Shown here: piece after piece, positions 1-11,453 of the stretch
Position numbering within the stretch: the stretch's first letter is position 1
How the letters are laid out: each line of letters begins with the position of its first letter
Assembly (NCBI RefSeq): GCF_902806685.2
Contig: NC_048536.1
Coordinates: 4,092,001-4,156,000 of the forward strand
DNA: 64,000 nucleotides
Source: Maniola hyperantus
Lineage: Eukaryota; Arthropoda; Insecta; Lepidoptera; Nymphalidae
Direction: 5' to 3'
Translations under genes and position numbers: made by a program
Notes under the pieces: generated by a model
The model's database searches: none
What the model was told of the DNA's origin: nothing
The model's input: only the letters and a program-made list of their open reading frames with translations

Positions 1-509
1 TCTATAATTAATATCCGGTAAGTAAATTTCTAATGGGAGTCTTGTTCTTATTTTCTTCGTCCGTTGTGACTAGATGTTTAGATAGATAATATGAGAATAT
101 TGCTTCCATTTTGAAAGTAAGTAGGTAGGTAGCTATACCTATTAAGTAATCAAAAATAATATGTTTCTTATTTTTATTTTTATTTGTACCAAAACATTTA
201 CAATGAAGAGAAAAATAGAGTAAAAGTGGACAGGGAAGCACTTAACTCTATGGGAAATATCTACCAGTAGGTACTCATACCGGTATATACCTACCACTTA
301 GGTAAGTAGATTTTTTTTACCAAAAAGACAATAGGTACCTACTTAGTTGTAACAAAATTAAAAGATACTTAAGTAAGTATCTTTAATAAATAGCTTATTA
401 CAATAAATTTAATATTGATGGATAGTGAAATAAAATTCCAAAACGTACAAAAATAAAATATTTCAAAAATCAAAAAATATTAAAATTAAGTATTGAGATT
501 AACTTATAA
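1..509. other. AT-rich unique sequence, no gene seen
   Basis: AT-rich DNA with many TAGGTA/TACCTA microrepeats. A 77-codon reading frame on the minus strand (8-241) is lysine/asparagine-rich and looks like chance AT-rich sequence. No repeat family recognised. Confidence 0.5.
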
Positions 510-782
510 ACAAAACATGAAAGTCTAATTTGTAAACACATAACTGAAAATCAAAACTTACCAAATGAAACCACTACAAACAGCAATGAACTCCTAAATT
601 CAACAAAGTCCTTAAAGTCACACTTCAAATTAAGAGGAAACGATTTACTACCAAACGTCACAAATGACACGCTATATTACGAACACAACAGTAATAAACT
701 ACAACACACCGACGCCTTCAATCGACTGGTAAAGAATAACGGACGGGCCGTGATCACCTACGCACCGATCAAAAAAGCATAA
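510..782 (+). other. ATG-less ORF of coding character, possible exon or element remnant
   Basis: An open frame of 90 codons runs from just after a TAA (507-509) to a TAA (780-782) and has no in-frame ATG. The second half has frequent C in third codon positions and a higher GC content than its surroundings, which suggests real or recently real coding sequence. The predicted C-terminus reads TDAFNRLVKNNGRAVITYAP followed by IKKA. I do not recognise the family. It could be a terminal exon, although no good polypyrimidine tract precedes it, or the 3' end of a decayed mobile-element gene. The next 230 bases (783-1015) are also relatively GC-rich and could be part of the same unit. Confidence 0.35.
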
Positions 783-3481
783 TAAAAAATATAGCGGTCC
801 CAAGCTCCGCCCCTGTAGAACGCCAAGCCAATGGCATCGCTTTGATACGGCGACAGGCGCGAGGGTGGGCCCGGATCAGATGATACGGGTCCCTACTTCG
901 ATACCGCTAATTGACTTTATCAACAAACTGACTTTACTGGCCCGAGTCACGATATACGCGTACGTGAACGTTCATCCACAGCGTCAAAAGCCTAACTGGT
1001 GCCAACTAGCGTCCTAATTAAGTAATGGGTGATATTTTGATCTCTTGGAAGTTGTTCACATATTTTTTGAATATCGAACACGTATCCAAATTGGCGTATA
1101 GATTGGCACTTGGCAGATATTGGTGATTTTGATGGCGACTATAAATATTACCTACTCATTAGCTGATTAATGAACCAATAAATAATTTACCTACACGTTT
1201 TAAACTTTCCTCATAAATAAAACATACTTAATTGCTATTAAAAGTTTTAAAATCAAAGCTTTAAAATTAAATCCAAAGATTGACGTCTTTGATCTATAAG
1301 TAAAAGGATCTCTTCGCGACATATTGTTGCTTCAGCAACTTATTTATCTACTGGTAGGTACTTACTTAGTTACTTAGGTAGTTTGTAGTAATTGTTAAGA
1401 CTCAGATTTTTTTCTCGCTGTATTAGGTATTTAATTTTATCTCTGACTTTTATAACAAAATAATTATATTTACTTTTACCTACTATTTTTTATTTCAAAA
1501 CTGTTCAGTTTTAGATAAGTATGTCTATTTACTTATTGCTTCTTTTTGTAAGTTGACTCGAAATTAGATACAATGTTTTAATTTCTCTCCGTAACATTTT
1601 ATAATAGGATAGTGTTCTCATACTTATAATACATAGTACTTAGTAGGTACCTAGACTACCTAGTAGGGAGGTATGTAATTATAATTTAATATTCAAAATA
1701 TTTTAATTTACTTTTGCTATTAAACCTACAGCAATCACAATATACTCCCTTTATTATCCGATTTAAACAGCGATCATGTATTGTACCAATGTATTGGTCA
1801 ATTTTAAATACTTGTAGGTACATATCTATGTTATTACCTAAGTAGATACCTACCTATCATAGTCAACCTCAGTCATACTTTAGTAATCATAATAGCTAAT
1901 ATAAATGAGTAGCTACCTAATTATCTCAAAATCAAATAGGTACAAAATAATAAAACCCACTTTGTTGCAGTGACTGTAATGACTGCTATCTGACTCGAAA
2001 TTATTAGTGCACGCCAGGTAATTAAAACTATTAAAATGACATTTGTTTTAAAACTTATAGCCTTGCTTTTCCGTTGTTACTTAGGTACAACTGTTTTAAT
2101 CGCTTTAATATTGATAATTACAACTGCACATTTTAATTAAGTAGGAAAAATTGAGTTTTAATAATTTAATGCTGCTATTAATCAGGTTCGGATATAAGGG
2201 CTTTTTGCGCTGCAGCCCAGAGCCCCTTGGATATAAAGGCCCCCAGCTTCCACTAAAGACAAAATGAATAAATTATTGTATTAAAAAAAATCTAAAATTT
2301 AAAAATCGTATCATAAGATTGGCAACGCTGAGATCAAATTTTTAACCGTGTGCACGCCTATCAAATGAAAATATGGGGAATTCCTCGTCGCTGGTTTTGG
2401 TTGTATTTTCTCGCGTCTAGGTATGAAGGTAGTCCCCACCACTAATTTTATTTTCGGTGTAGGTAAGTATTTTTTCACAAATCCAGTCATTCACAGTCGA
2501 ACAGGCGTCAATATCAACTACTGACATCATAATCGATTTTTTAAACAAAATAGCAATTAGTCGATTAATTAGGCAGGCCCCCATAGATTTAGCTAATATT
2601 AGCCCCGGGCTCCACACACTCACGGTCCGTCCCTGTATTAATTATTATCTAAGCTGACTTATTATTTTTTCTTACTTATATCTATAACATTTCGAAATCA
2701 TACTTAATAGGTACCTGGATTACCTAAACTTAAAATTCTAGCAACACATAGGTAGATAGTAGATACCCTACTACATAGTGCATTTGATAAAAATTTCTAA
2801 TCAAGGTAGCTAGGTAAGTAGGTAGGTAAGTATAAAAGGTAACTTCCACGATATTTTACTAGACTTCACTTCACCGATATTGATGAAATTGCTGCTGCTT
2901 AGTTTATAAATCTGAAGCTCTTAGGAAGATAAGTACTATAGGAAGATAACTACTAATAGAATTCGATACTGCTTATGATTGTTTAGTCATGGTTAAGGCA
3001 CACGAGTAGATATTTAGGTAGGTACCTCTACCTACTTACTTTTTCTACCCGTCAAATGTAGAGCGTATTTTTTTGCACATATACCTAGTTAGGTATATAT
3101 AATATGTAAGTTACAACATTTTAATCAAAACAAATATAATCAAATGTTATATAAATAGGTACCTACCTACTCGAAATTTATGAACAATTTGAATCCATTA
3201 AAGTATAACTTAATTCTCGAATGCGCAATAATCAGAATACGCAATTTGCAGGGAATTACATTGTGTTAAAACATTGTCCTCGCCCGTAATGTAAATAATG
3301 AACACAATGATCAACACAATCCGCGCATTAGAACACAAATTACAAAATAACAAGGATTTCCTCCCGCGTAATTACACAAACGACACAAATTGCTCAAGTA
3401 ATAACACATGAATAATAAACCGGCGATAACAAACTTACTTTGGCCATTTAAGCTTAGTATACACAGGGAGGGAGACTATCA
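783..3481. other. Mostly unique AT-rich DNA with possible transposon remnant
   Basis: 783-1015 is GC-richer and contains CTCCGCCCCTG. 1016-2190 is AT-rich with no feature seen. 2190-2640 is again GC-richer and ends in ACGGTCCGTCCCTG, which resembles a hAT-type terminus, but I found no matching opposite end. A 68-codon minus-strand frame there (2417-2623) has no recognisable domain. 2641-3481 is AT-rich with TAGGTAGG runs. Confidence 0.35.
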
Positions 3482-3606
3482 GCCGCACTCAGAGTCGCTT
3501 AATCGTTACTTAAGTTTAGTTAAAACGAGACAGAGCTATATTTCTCACATAAATCTGTCTCGTTTTAACTCAATTCTAATTAACGATTAGCGACTCTGAC
3601 TGCGGC
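3482..3606. mobile_element. Palindromic MITE/foldback
   Basis: About 125 bp that is almost entirely one inverted repeat. The left arm opens GCCGCACTCAGAGTCGCTTA and the right end is the near-complement ending CGACTCTGACTGCGGC. The centre holds TAAAACGAGACAG and its complement. There is no coding capacity. It is a non-autonomous DNA-transposon type; the superfamily is not assignable. Confidence 0.7.
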
Positions 3607-4015
3607 ATTTATGAAAGTGCTTGTGCTATATTTATCTAAGTATATCTATACTACTAACCTGAATAAAATTGAAGTGTCTATCTGTAATTTCGAAATAACT
3701 TCCTCTTATTATTAAGCTCATAATAATATAGTTATTTGAACTGTATAGGTACCATAATACCCTATCTTAAAACAATCTTGTTTAAAATATTTTTTATTGA
3801 ACATTCTTGTTTCAGTTTTTACTCTTCTTTTCTAATTGTCAGGTAAAGATTTTATAAAAAAAATCTAACACGAAGCCTTAGATAATATAGGTAGAGTAAT
3901 TAGGTAGGTAGGTAGGTATATTATATCTATTATCTAAGAACGAAAAATTTTCATCTCCCATCTAATCGTCATGACCACGAGTCATGCAACAAGGTCGAAA
4001 TATCGACAAATCAAA

Positions 4016-4161
4016 ATCGTCAAAGGTCGAGATGTCATCGGGGTATGAGGCGGTGGGGGACGCCCCGCACACCCGCACGTCACTCGCGCTATCCCGCTCC
4101 AGGTTAGCACGGGGGCTGTGCGGGTGTACGGGGTATTCACCCATCTCGACCTGTCGCGTAC
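4016..4161. mobile_element. MITE, GC-rich CGCGACAGG family, copy 1
   Basis: About 145 bp with termini GGTCGAGATG and CATCTCGACCTGTCGCG and a GC-rich core (GACGCCCCGCACACCCGCACG). Related copies lie at 49310-49450 (inverted), 50694-50845 and 60905-61042, with a fragment at 36395-36475. The 60-codon frames on both strands here are by-products of the GC-rich palindrome. Confidence 0.65.
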
Positions 4162-4522
4162 TATAGGTACCTATGTACCTACCCGTTATCTAATTACATT
4201 ATACTTAATAATATTTTTATCTCCGTTTCTTCTCGAGCCTTATACTAATGTGTGTGCTCTCAACTTTAAGCGGACAAATAACACGATCATGTAATTCCCG
4301 CGGCCGGTGAATTAGCCCATATTTAATTTTGGGAAAATGTAAAAATAAACGTTTTTATTTGTGTAAATAATACAATAAAACCGTCGCCATTACGCCGCGG
4401 CGGAGTTTGTGCACCAAATTACACCGATACGATCTGTGTCGTCGTAATTGTTATTTGAGTCGTTAGTGAGGTGCGCCCCTGCATCAAATTCAGTTAGGCA
4501 GACGGCAGTAGAGGTACTATAG

Positions 4523-4965
4523 CGCAGTATATTAGTGCACTTTAAAGTCATTGGAAAACCTTTCTCATCTCTCAAGGTGGTCCAAACCTTCAGCATGCGC
4601 CGCCACACGCGCCACGTTCTTTCGCTGCTAGAATCCAGCGACTCCCTGTCACTCGTTTGATGTCGTTTGTCTGTGTCGTTTGTTCACCTAGGTCTTCCAA
4701 CGTTGCCCTTTCCGGTGCGAGGTGGCCATTCTAGCACCTTGGGACCCCAACGTCTATCTTTTTCGAACTATGTGCCCTGCCATTGCCACTTCAGCTTCGC
4801 AACCTATTGATCTACCTATGTCGGTCACTCTGGTTCTCATACTACAAGTACAAGTTCCAATACTACTTACTACTACACTTAGAAACTACAAGCATAGCTC
4901 TCTCCATCGCTCGCTGAGTGACTCTGAGCTTTCTTATGGGCCCATAGTTGGCGACCATGTCTCGT
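4523..4965 (-). pseudogene. Decayed RTE-type LINE 3' ORF fragment
   Basis: Read on the minus strand, this is a degraded relative of the C-terminal part of lepidopteran RTE endonuclease/reverse transcriptase. It has the stretch corresponding to RVTQRAMERAM (minus strand of about 4885-4930), followed by pieces matching the LKWQWAGH and GRRSVGRP regions of the better copy at 25930-26376. There are many stops and frameshifts. It is a 5'-truncated, inactive insertion. Confidence 0.6.
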
Positions 4966-5577
4966 CCAAACCTTACTTTGATTTTATCTTAATTGCCTGT
5001 GAACTACTAAGTTTTTCAAACTTTTTTACTATCTATACTGATATATGTAATTTTATAATTATTATTTGTTAAAACAATAGCACACAATTAATTATATCAT
5101 TGAGTTGACATTTAATAGGTAAAGTCATAAGTACATGTACTTACCTATTAAATGACAAATGACATCACGGAACCCGCATCCCTATCAGACACTTACCGGT
5201 CATTTCGATAAAACAGGAAACAGACGCGTTAAAAAAATTACTTACATCCGCCCTTTTACAACTTTCGCAACTACTGCAATTATTATAATAATTAGCTTAT
5301 GAGGTGTCAATACAATGTAGGTAATTTTTAGGTTAATAATTCTATCATGAATATTATAACCAGCTATTTATTTAGTCTTCCTATGTCCATGTAGTATGCC
5401 TATGTCCAGCAGTGGACTCAGACGGGCTTAAGAAAAATATAAACGAAATAATACCTATAGGTAGGTTAGGTACTTGAAATACCTAATTCCTTGTTTATAA
5501 CGACTAATAAAGTTTTCTGAATCAGGAACTTCTAAATTTTTTTCGGGCTCACATGAACTAGGTACAAATGGTATAGT
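4966..5577. other. AT-rich unique sequence
   Basis: No gene or clear repeat. A short inverted repeat, GACATTTAATAGGTAA with its complement, lies at about 5107-5155. Confidence 0.4.
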
Positions 5578-5712
5578 AGGTACGCGGCCGAAAGTAATGT
5601 ACATCGGCCTTTAGAATAACATTTTAGCTTTATAGAGCGTTGTCTCTGTCACTCATACCAATATGACGCTTTGTCGGTCTCTATGACTAAATCTGCTATC
5701 TACTTCTAAAGA
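5578..5712. mobile_element. MITE, GTACATCGGCC family, partial copy
   Basis: Contains CGGCCGAAAGTAATGTACAT and the internal GAGCGTTGTCTCTGTCACTC shared with copies at 25139-25276, 39604-39780, 54411-54594 and 59400-59565. The right terminal repeat is missing, so it is truncated. Confidence 0.65.
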
Positions 5713-5749
5713 TGTGATTACCTATCATCAATACTTATAATAAAACTGT

Positions 5750-6681
5750 AACAGGTCAAATTCTGTACATTGAAGATATTTTGAAATTTTTTTTTCGAGG
5801 GCACTCTATAATCGATACTGAACCCAAAACTGTAATTTTTTTCATTTTTGTCTGTCTGTCTGTCTGTCTATCTGTCTGTCTGTCTGTCTGTCTGTCTGTA
5901 TCACGGCCGCGCATCACGCTGAAACTACTGAATGGATTCCAATGAAACTTGGTACGATTTGAGGTCATACTATGAGGAAGAATATAGGATACTTTTTATC
6001 CCGAAATTCAGCATGGTTCCCGTAGGAGAGGGGATGAAAGTTAAAATGTATACCGAGTTGTAATTCATTAACGCGTAGTCCGATTTCATTCATTCTTTTT
6101 TTGTTAGAAAGGGGATATTTTAAAAATTGTTCCGTAAATATTTCAAGGTCATTGGTTTTTAACCGACTGTCAAAAAGGAGGTGGTTCTTTTTTCTACATC
6201 GATTTTTTCGAGGTTTCTGGACCGATTTGCAAATTTTTTTTTAAATCAACAAAAAAAGTTTTCGTGGTGGTCACATAAATTTTTTTGGATTCAACTCCTT
6301 AATCCTGATGCTGCAGGGGTACTGCCCGCCTGAGTTATCAAGATTCAGGAAGTGTTCATAGTGAATTCATATTGTAGGTACCAAGCAACGACTTTATTCT
6401 CAGACTTCAAGTCTCAACTCCTCAACCCTGATGATGTAGGGTACAGCACTCCTAAACTATATTGTTTCAGGAACTGCGGATGATGCAAAATTATTTTAGG
6501 TACCAAGCATAGGCTACATCATTGAACTTCGGATCCTAACTCCTCAATCCTGATGCTGCAAAGTACTGAAGTCCTAAATCGTGGGGATTTTAGAATTTCT
6601 GATAGTGAATTGATATTTTAAAAAAAATTAAAAAATTTGAATCGACTGTTAGGCGGAACGAAGTTCGCAGGGTCAGCTAGT
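5750..6681 (+). mobile_element. Helitron-like non-autonomous element
   Basis: Contains a (TCTG)n tract, the phrase ACTACTGAATGGATTCCAAT common to this repeat type, and a 3' end CGAAGTTCGCAGGGTCAGC followed by TAG. Several other elements here share the CTAG end preceded by a short GC hairpin, as in lepidopteran Helitron-like repeats. The 5' boundary is not defined. The terminal CTAG overlaps the start of the pogo-like element that follows. Confidence 0.55.
5849..5899. repeat. (TCTG)n microsatellite
   Basis: About 50 bp of TCTG units with one TCTA variant, inside the Helitron-like element. Confidence 0.9.
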
Positions 6682-8408
6682 AGGGGAAAGCAGGTAGGAT
6701 TCGTACACTTTTTACTCTAGGTCATGTAAAAACAAAACTAATAAATATTTCAAAATAATTTCAACGCTGCTGGATTACCTAGTTATCTGGCTTTAATTAT
6801 AGTGTAGTTCAGTGTTGATGCAAAGTAAGATGACAAAGCTATGATGAATTTCCCAAAAAATGGAAATCGTACGAAAGCACCCCACACGCGAGGTAGCTTC
6901 GTACATCGACTAGGGTACATTCGTACATAGTGGGGAGCTTTCGTACACAGGAATTAAAAAGGCTATTTTATATGAAATTAAACATTTATTGATATCAAAA
7001 TTAACACAGAATCAACCTTAAATATAGTAATAATTAACAATATGGTGTTTACAAACAATTTATTACAATTTAAGTCATTCATTAATCAACATTCTAATTT
7101 ACCGTTATAGTAACTCGCGTTTCATCTCTTTAGCCTTCTGTTTTCTCTCTTGTTCTCCTTTTTTCATCTTTTTTGCTCTTTCCTTTTCTATCAGTCTATT
7201 TTTTTTCGGGATTATATGTTATATCCTTAATTTTTCTAATACTTTTCCTTTCTTTGTGTCTTTTTAGGTGCATTCTCATTCACTTTAGGCTAAGGTAAAA
7301 GGTTGCATAATTTCTGGCGTCATCATCCCACAGTTGATGTAGATGGTGATGGAGGTGGCAATCTTGATGATAGATCTTGTTGAGTAAGAGCTATTTCTTT
7401 GGGAGTTGAATTGGGATAGCGCCTATGTCAAAAATAAACGATTTCTTAGTAATTATTATTAAACAGAGGGTCTTCCAAATTTCGTGAAATCCACGTCCAT
7501 TGTAAGTTTTAACCATTTAAAACTGATTCTAAAGTTGTTGATTTAAATATAAAGAGTAGGTACGTCAAATGTTTATGACGTCATATCTATGTATATCTTT
7601 TATACAAGCTGCCATAGGTACTAAGCCAGCGTTTTGACGTTTGATAAGAAGTTGCTAATTTGACTTATAGCGCAGCTCACGACAGGCATGAAACTTCGAA
7701 GAAAGAAAACATCGAGGTTTCACCCACACTGGCAGGCGTCAAATGTCGCCTATATTTGACGCTCGGTAGGCTATGAAACTACTAGGTATTTTTGATTTAA
7801 CGACACCCCTAGCCTAATATTTAGCAGATGTCGATTTCAGGATCAAACCGAAAGTTTCTTCACTCTAGTTCTACTCTGCTAGTCTAGGCACCACCACTAT
7901 TTGTTGCATGTTATCATCTGGGAGTGGTTTAGAATTGGAATCCCATAACCCAGTTAGTGCAAAAACGATCTGAACTCACGCGGGGTGCATTCGTAAAGTA
8001 CGAATCCACCTCACTCCTAACTGCACGAAGGTACCCCAAACAAAAAAATCAAACAATAAATTTAAAATAAAAATAACAGTAAAGGTTATCCCAAAATTAA
8101 TGTTTACACATGAATCTAAGGCACTTATCCAAAGACTATTATATGTTACTTTAACAATTTGAGCCAAGCTTATTACGAATTAATGTCGTCAAAGATGAGT
8201 CGAAAAATTATTTTCGCGGTGAGAAAACACGTTTTGACTTATTCTAAAAAAACGGACTGTTTTACAGCCACTGCACTTAGCTGTGAGCCTATGAATATGA
8301 GCGGGCCTCACATATACAAAAACACAAACGCGTCACTATGTAGCATAGTGTAGATATGACTGTTGTACGAATGCTCCCTCTGTACGAATCCTACCTGCTT
8401 TCCCCTAC
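6680..8408 (-). mobile_element. Decayed pogo/Tigger-like DNA transposon
   Basis: The ends are a near-perfect 30-bp inverted repeat: TAGTAGGGGAAAGCAGGTAG at 6678 continues to TTCGTACA, and its complement ends at 8410. Flanking TA fits a TA target duplication. The motif TTCGTAC or its complement recurs subterminally on both sides (about 6698, 6866, 6896, 6917, 6936, 7987, 7998, 8362, 8380). On the minus strand, 7120-7430 encodes a degraded tail with LTQQDLSSRLPPPSPSTSTV and then a lysine-rich KEMKREL-type end, as found at the C-terminus of pogo-like DDE transposases with a CENP-B-type N-terminus. The catalytic core was not found, so the element is internally deleted or decayed. Confidence 0.6.
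7120..7430 (-). pseudogene. Remnant of pogo-like transposase C-terminus
   Basis: On the minus strand a frame gives RYPNSTPKEIALTQQDLSSR, then a proline/serine stretch and a stop. Further down, other frames give a Lys/Glu-rich segment with KKDEKRRTREKTEGKEMKRE. The order, a Ser/Pro linker followed by a basic tail, matches the end of lepidopteran pogo/Tigger-type transposases. Frameshifts and stops separate the pieces. Assignment rests on this resemblance and on the flanking 30-bp inverted repeats with TA. Confidence 0.5.
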
Positions 8409-8410
8409 TA

Positions 8411-10008
8411 ACTAAATTCAATAAAGTATCTAACTTTTAAAGTAATCAAAGATATATCTACCTACGAGGGCATAAAAACATGGGCGAGGTTCTGGACACA
8501 ATTTAATTTCAAATCAAACAAAAAATATAACTACAGAGTTGTGAATCAAAGTCCGGTTGTCACATCCGGTGGCGAGTGATGTTAAAAAACAATAACGTAA
8601 CTCTAATGATTGATTCTGCGACCACTAGCACACTTTGATGCCCCGGTAGATAGTTTTTAGTAGTTTTGTAAAAAGAAAACTATAAAATGGTGACTACTGA
8701 TGACGACTACATTTGAGACTAATTTTACTCGATTGGTGAATAACTAATTCAATAATGTTTTAGTACCTACCTAAAACCTTTCCTACCTACCTAAAATTTC
8801 ATCGTCCAACTGTCAACTGTCTGTCGGTCTATGTGTTTTTCGTGACGAAAGGCACATCCTGGAGATGGACATAGCCATAGGATAGGTAGGTAATTTAAAA
8901 TTTTAATCGTGGAATATCAAAATCTTACGGGATTTTTAAAATACCTGAATTCACGGGGACGAAGACGAATCGTGGGCATCAGCGAGAATCTAAAAACTTT
9001 ATCTGTGCAATTTTTTATTAGGTATCATAAGCATGATATCATCCAATACAGGCAAACTTGTAGGTACTACTGCTAACTATATCTACTTACTTATAGTATC
9101 TACCTTCAATTATTTACCTAGCGTCTTTTTATCATCACCATGGAGCACAGTTGCAAACCACACTTTTTACAGGAAAATTTCAAGTTATCACGATCTCGAA
9201 TCGACAAAAATATTTACCTCGAAATTCATCTGACAAAAACTTTTAAGTGGATCTAAGTTAGGTTAATAAACTTTAGGGAATACCACCAACAGTGTTTCGA
9301 AAAGCGTCAACCACGACCGCTGCATATTCGCCTCTCCGAGACTAACCTGTAACTCAATATTTGCTTTAATCATGCCAAGTAATTGATCTGCCACGCTATA
9401 GAATCGTGGAGCCAAGCTCCGAAAATCTCCGAAAGTCATGGGGTTCTCAAGGAGCACAACACCACAGCATTAAACACACTAACAAAATTTATTTACCTTT
9501 GTGACGAGGGTACAAAAAGCAAATCGAGTTACAGGCCAAAACGGACAAATCGACAAACAAATACCATTACCACGGCCATTTTCGAGTGGTATCCGCTCGT
9601 GATGACGACGTTTTTCAGCCATCCGCTGGTATTACAAAATCACTGATTAAACCAACTAAACAGTGAGTTTCAAATCCATTGCTTTGCCACTTGGAACACA
9701 ATTTTTATAGTTGGTTTTAGTTTAGCAATGGATGTTGAACAATGTAAGAAGTTTATTATAACTTGGTTGTCTGGTATTAGTGAGCGCGGGTTTCAATTCA
9801 GTACTCATCTTTTTATTCGGATTCGATCGAGCTAAACAAACTGTGCGTCGTTGGACGTTGGACGTCGAATCGATTGGTCTCGGTTGATCTCAAAGAGTGC
9901 AGACATGACACTATTCGATACGTTCAAAGAGATAATTATCTAAGGATAGAGCGACTAATAGGGACATTTCTTTACCAAATCTTTGTTGATAAGTCCGTCA
10001 GTACTGAC
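8411..10008. other. No intact gene; Helitron-like remnant near 8900-8990
   Basis: 8915-8985 retains ACGGGATTTTTAAAATACCT and GGGCATCAGC, the 3' phrase of a Helitron-like repeat. Frames at 9263-9457 (minus) and 9383-9646 (plus) overlap each other and show no domain. The rest is AT-rich unique DNA. Confidence 0.4.
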
Positions 10009-10150
10009 ACTAAGGCTGAGATCTATAGAGCCGAACTTTGAATTTGCTCAGACTTAACATACCTACTATCGCTGACATAAATATGTCTCCTTTTAACTGA
10101 AATTAAGTCAGACCAAAGTCGAAGTAAGCTCTATAGATCTCAGCCTAAGT
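10009..10150. mobile_element. MITE, GGCTGAGATCTATAGAG family, copy 1
   Basis: About 140 bp with terminal inverted repeats CTAAGGCTGAGATCTATAGA and its complement TCTATAGATCTCAGCCTAAG. A related copy is at 47168-47312. The core shares the TTTTAACTGAAATTAAG phrase. Confidence 0.7.
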
Positions 10151-10419
10151 CTTCAGTAAGGTTTAGTGTCAATGCTGACGAACTGCAAGCTAACCTCAAA
10201 ATTGCAGTTTAGACCCAGTGTTATTGTAGTTGACGTAGTTACTGCATAGACACAACTGACAGGCTGCGCCGTTCGCATGCAGTTGTGTGCCAGTCATTGT
10301 GTCTGGATTGCGCAGTTTCGATAAAGTTATATCGATTAGGCAGAGGCGGATTTGCAGTCTTGGCCGCTCTAGGCCCCAGGCCAGAGCCGCCCCTTTCCCA
10401 GCTCTCATCATATTAAAGA

Positions 10420-10642
10420 CTAACTTATGCTCGCGACTTCATCCGCGTGGACCACACGAATTTCAAAGCCCTATTTCACCCCCTTAGGGGTTAAACTTTC
10501 AAAAATCCTTTCTTAGCGGATGCCTACGTAATAATAGCTATCTGCATTCCAAATTTCAGCCCGATCCTTCCAGTAGTTTGAGCTGTGCGTTGATAGATCA
10601 GTCAGTCAGTCAGTCACCTTTTCCTTTTATATATTTAGACTA
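10420..10642 (-). mobile_element. Helitron-like short element (minus)
   Basis: Opens with CTTATGCTCGCGACTTCATC (the 3' end on the minus strand) and contains GCGGATGCCTACGTAATAAT and CAGTAGTTTGAGCTGTGCG. The (CAGT)n tract marks its 5' side. Same family as 10799-10993, 13536-13728, 30795-30985, 41556-41755 and 57696-57900. Confidence 0.6.
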
Positions 10643-10798
10643 CACAGTACTTAATGAATTTACTTTATTGTCAATTTTCATCGAAATCGATTCAGAAATT
10701 TCGTTAACATAGCTGGTACCTAGTTTGCAATATTTTTCGACCTTTCAGAGATATTTGCATATTTAAATAAAACATTTAAAACGGTTATCTGTATATAT

Positions 10799-10993
10799 AA
10801 AAAAGTCCTGACAGACTGATCTATCAACATACAGTTCAAACTTACGGACGGATCGGGCTGAGATTTGGCATGCAGTTATCTATTATATGACGTAGGCATC
10901 CGCTAAGACAGGATTTTTGAAAATTTAACCCTAAGAGGATGAAATAGGGGTTCGAAAAAGTCCACGCGGATGAAGTCGCGAGCATAAGCTAGT
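10799..10993 (+). mobile_element. Helitron-like short element (plus)
   Basis: Mirror-image partner of the copy at 10420-10642. It ends GAAGTCGCGAGCATAAGC then TAGT. The two copies face each other about 156 bp apart and could fold into a long hairpin. Confidence 0.6.
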
Positions 10994-11033
10994 TTAAATA
11001 TATATTAAAAGACTTGTTCTGACTGACAAACTG

Positions 11034-11200
11034 CCCCCCAATTGTGTAAGAATAACCATTTCATGGCTATCGCAATCGTCAAGATATTCTGCCCTTTGAT
11101 TGGTTGATTCACTGTTTACCTTTTTTCACAGCCAATCAAAGGGCAGAATTCTTGACGATTGCGATAGCCATGAAATGGTTATTCTTACACAATTGGGGGG
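11034..11200. mobile_element. Palindromic MITE, CCCCCCAATTGT family, copy 1
   Basis: About 167 bp, with arms of roughly 70 bp that are almost perfectly complementary and open CCCCCCAATTGTGTAAGAAT. The trinucleotide CTG directly abuts both ends, a possible 3-bp target duplication. A second copy lies at 44236-44403. Confidence 0.8.
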
Positions 11201-11203
11201 CTG

Positions 11204-11363
11204 TCCCCCATGGTCGTATATCCCAAAATTTATTGTTTTTTTTTTCTATTTTTGTGTGAAAATCTTAATGCGGTTCACAGAATACATCTACTTACCAAGT
11301 TTCAAAAGTACCTATAGCTCTTATAGTTTCGGAAAAAAGTGGCTGTGACATACGGACGGACAT

Positions 11364-11394
<31 letters not shown>

Positions 11395-11453
11395 TGACAT
11401 TATACATTTATAAGGGTTCCGTTTTTTGCTATTTGGCTACGGAACCCTAAAAA
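11204..11453 (+). repeat. Interspersed repeat with (GACA)n and ACGGAACCCTAAAA end
   Basis: Contains TTCGGAAAAAAGTGGCTGTG, a (GACA)n tract at 11360-11393 and the terminal phrase GGGTTCCGTTTTTTGCTATT ... CTACGGAACCCTAAAA. It is related at its 3' end to the repeats at 14511-14967 and 37675-38160. The 82-codon frame here (11100-11348) is not a gene. Confidence 0.6.

Noticed and set aside
8..241. 77-codon minus-strand frame
   Set aside because: Lys/Asn/Tyr-rich composition expected from AT-rich DNA; no domain or splice context.
4722..5072. 116-codon plus-strand frame
   Set aside because: It lies antisense to the decayed RTE fragment and reads through its reversed motif sequence.
5841..5900. Possible CRISPR-like array
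   Set aside because: The direct repeats are simple (TCTG)n without spacers, in a eukaryotic sequence.
5756..5968. Frame with TDRQTDRQTDRQ repeats (also 37647-37880)
   Set aside because: Translation of the (TCTG)n microsatellite inside mobile repeats.
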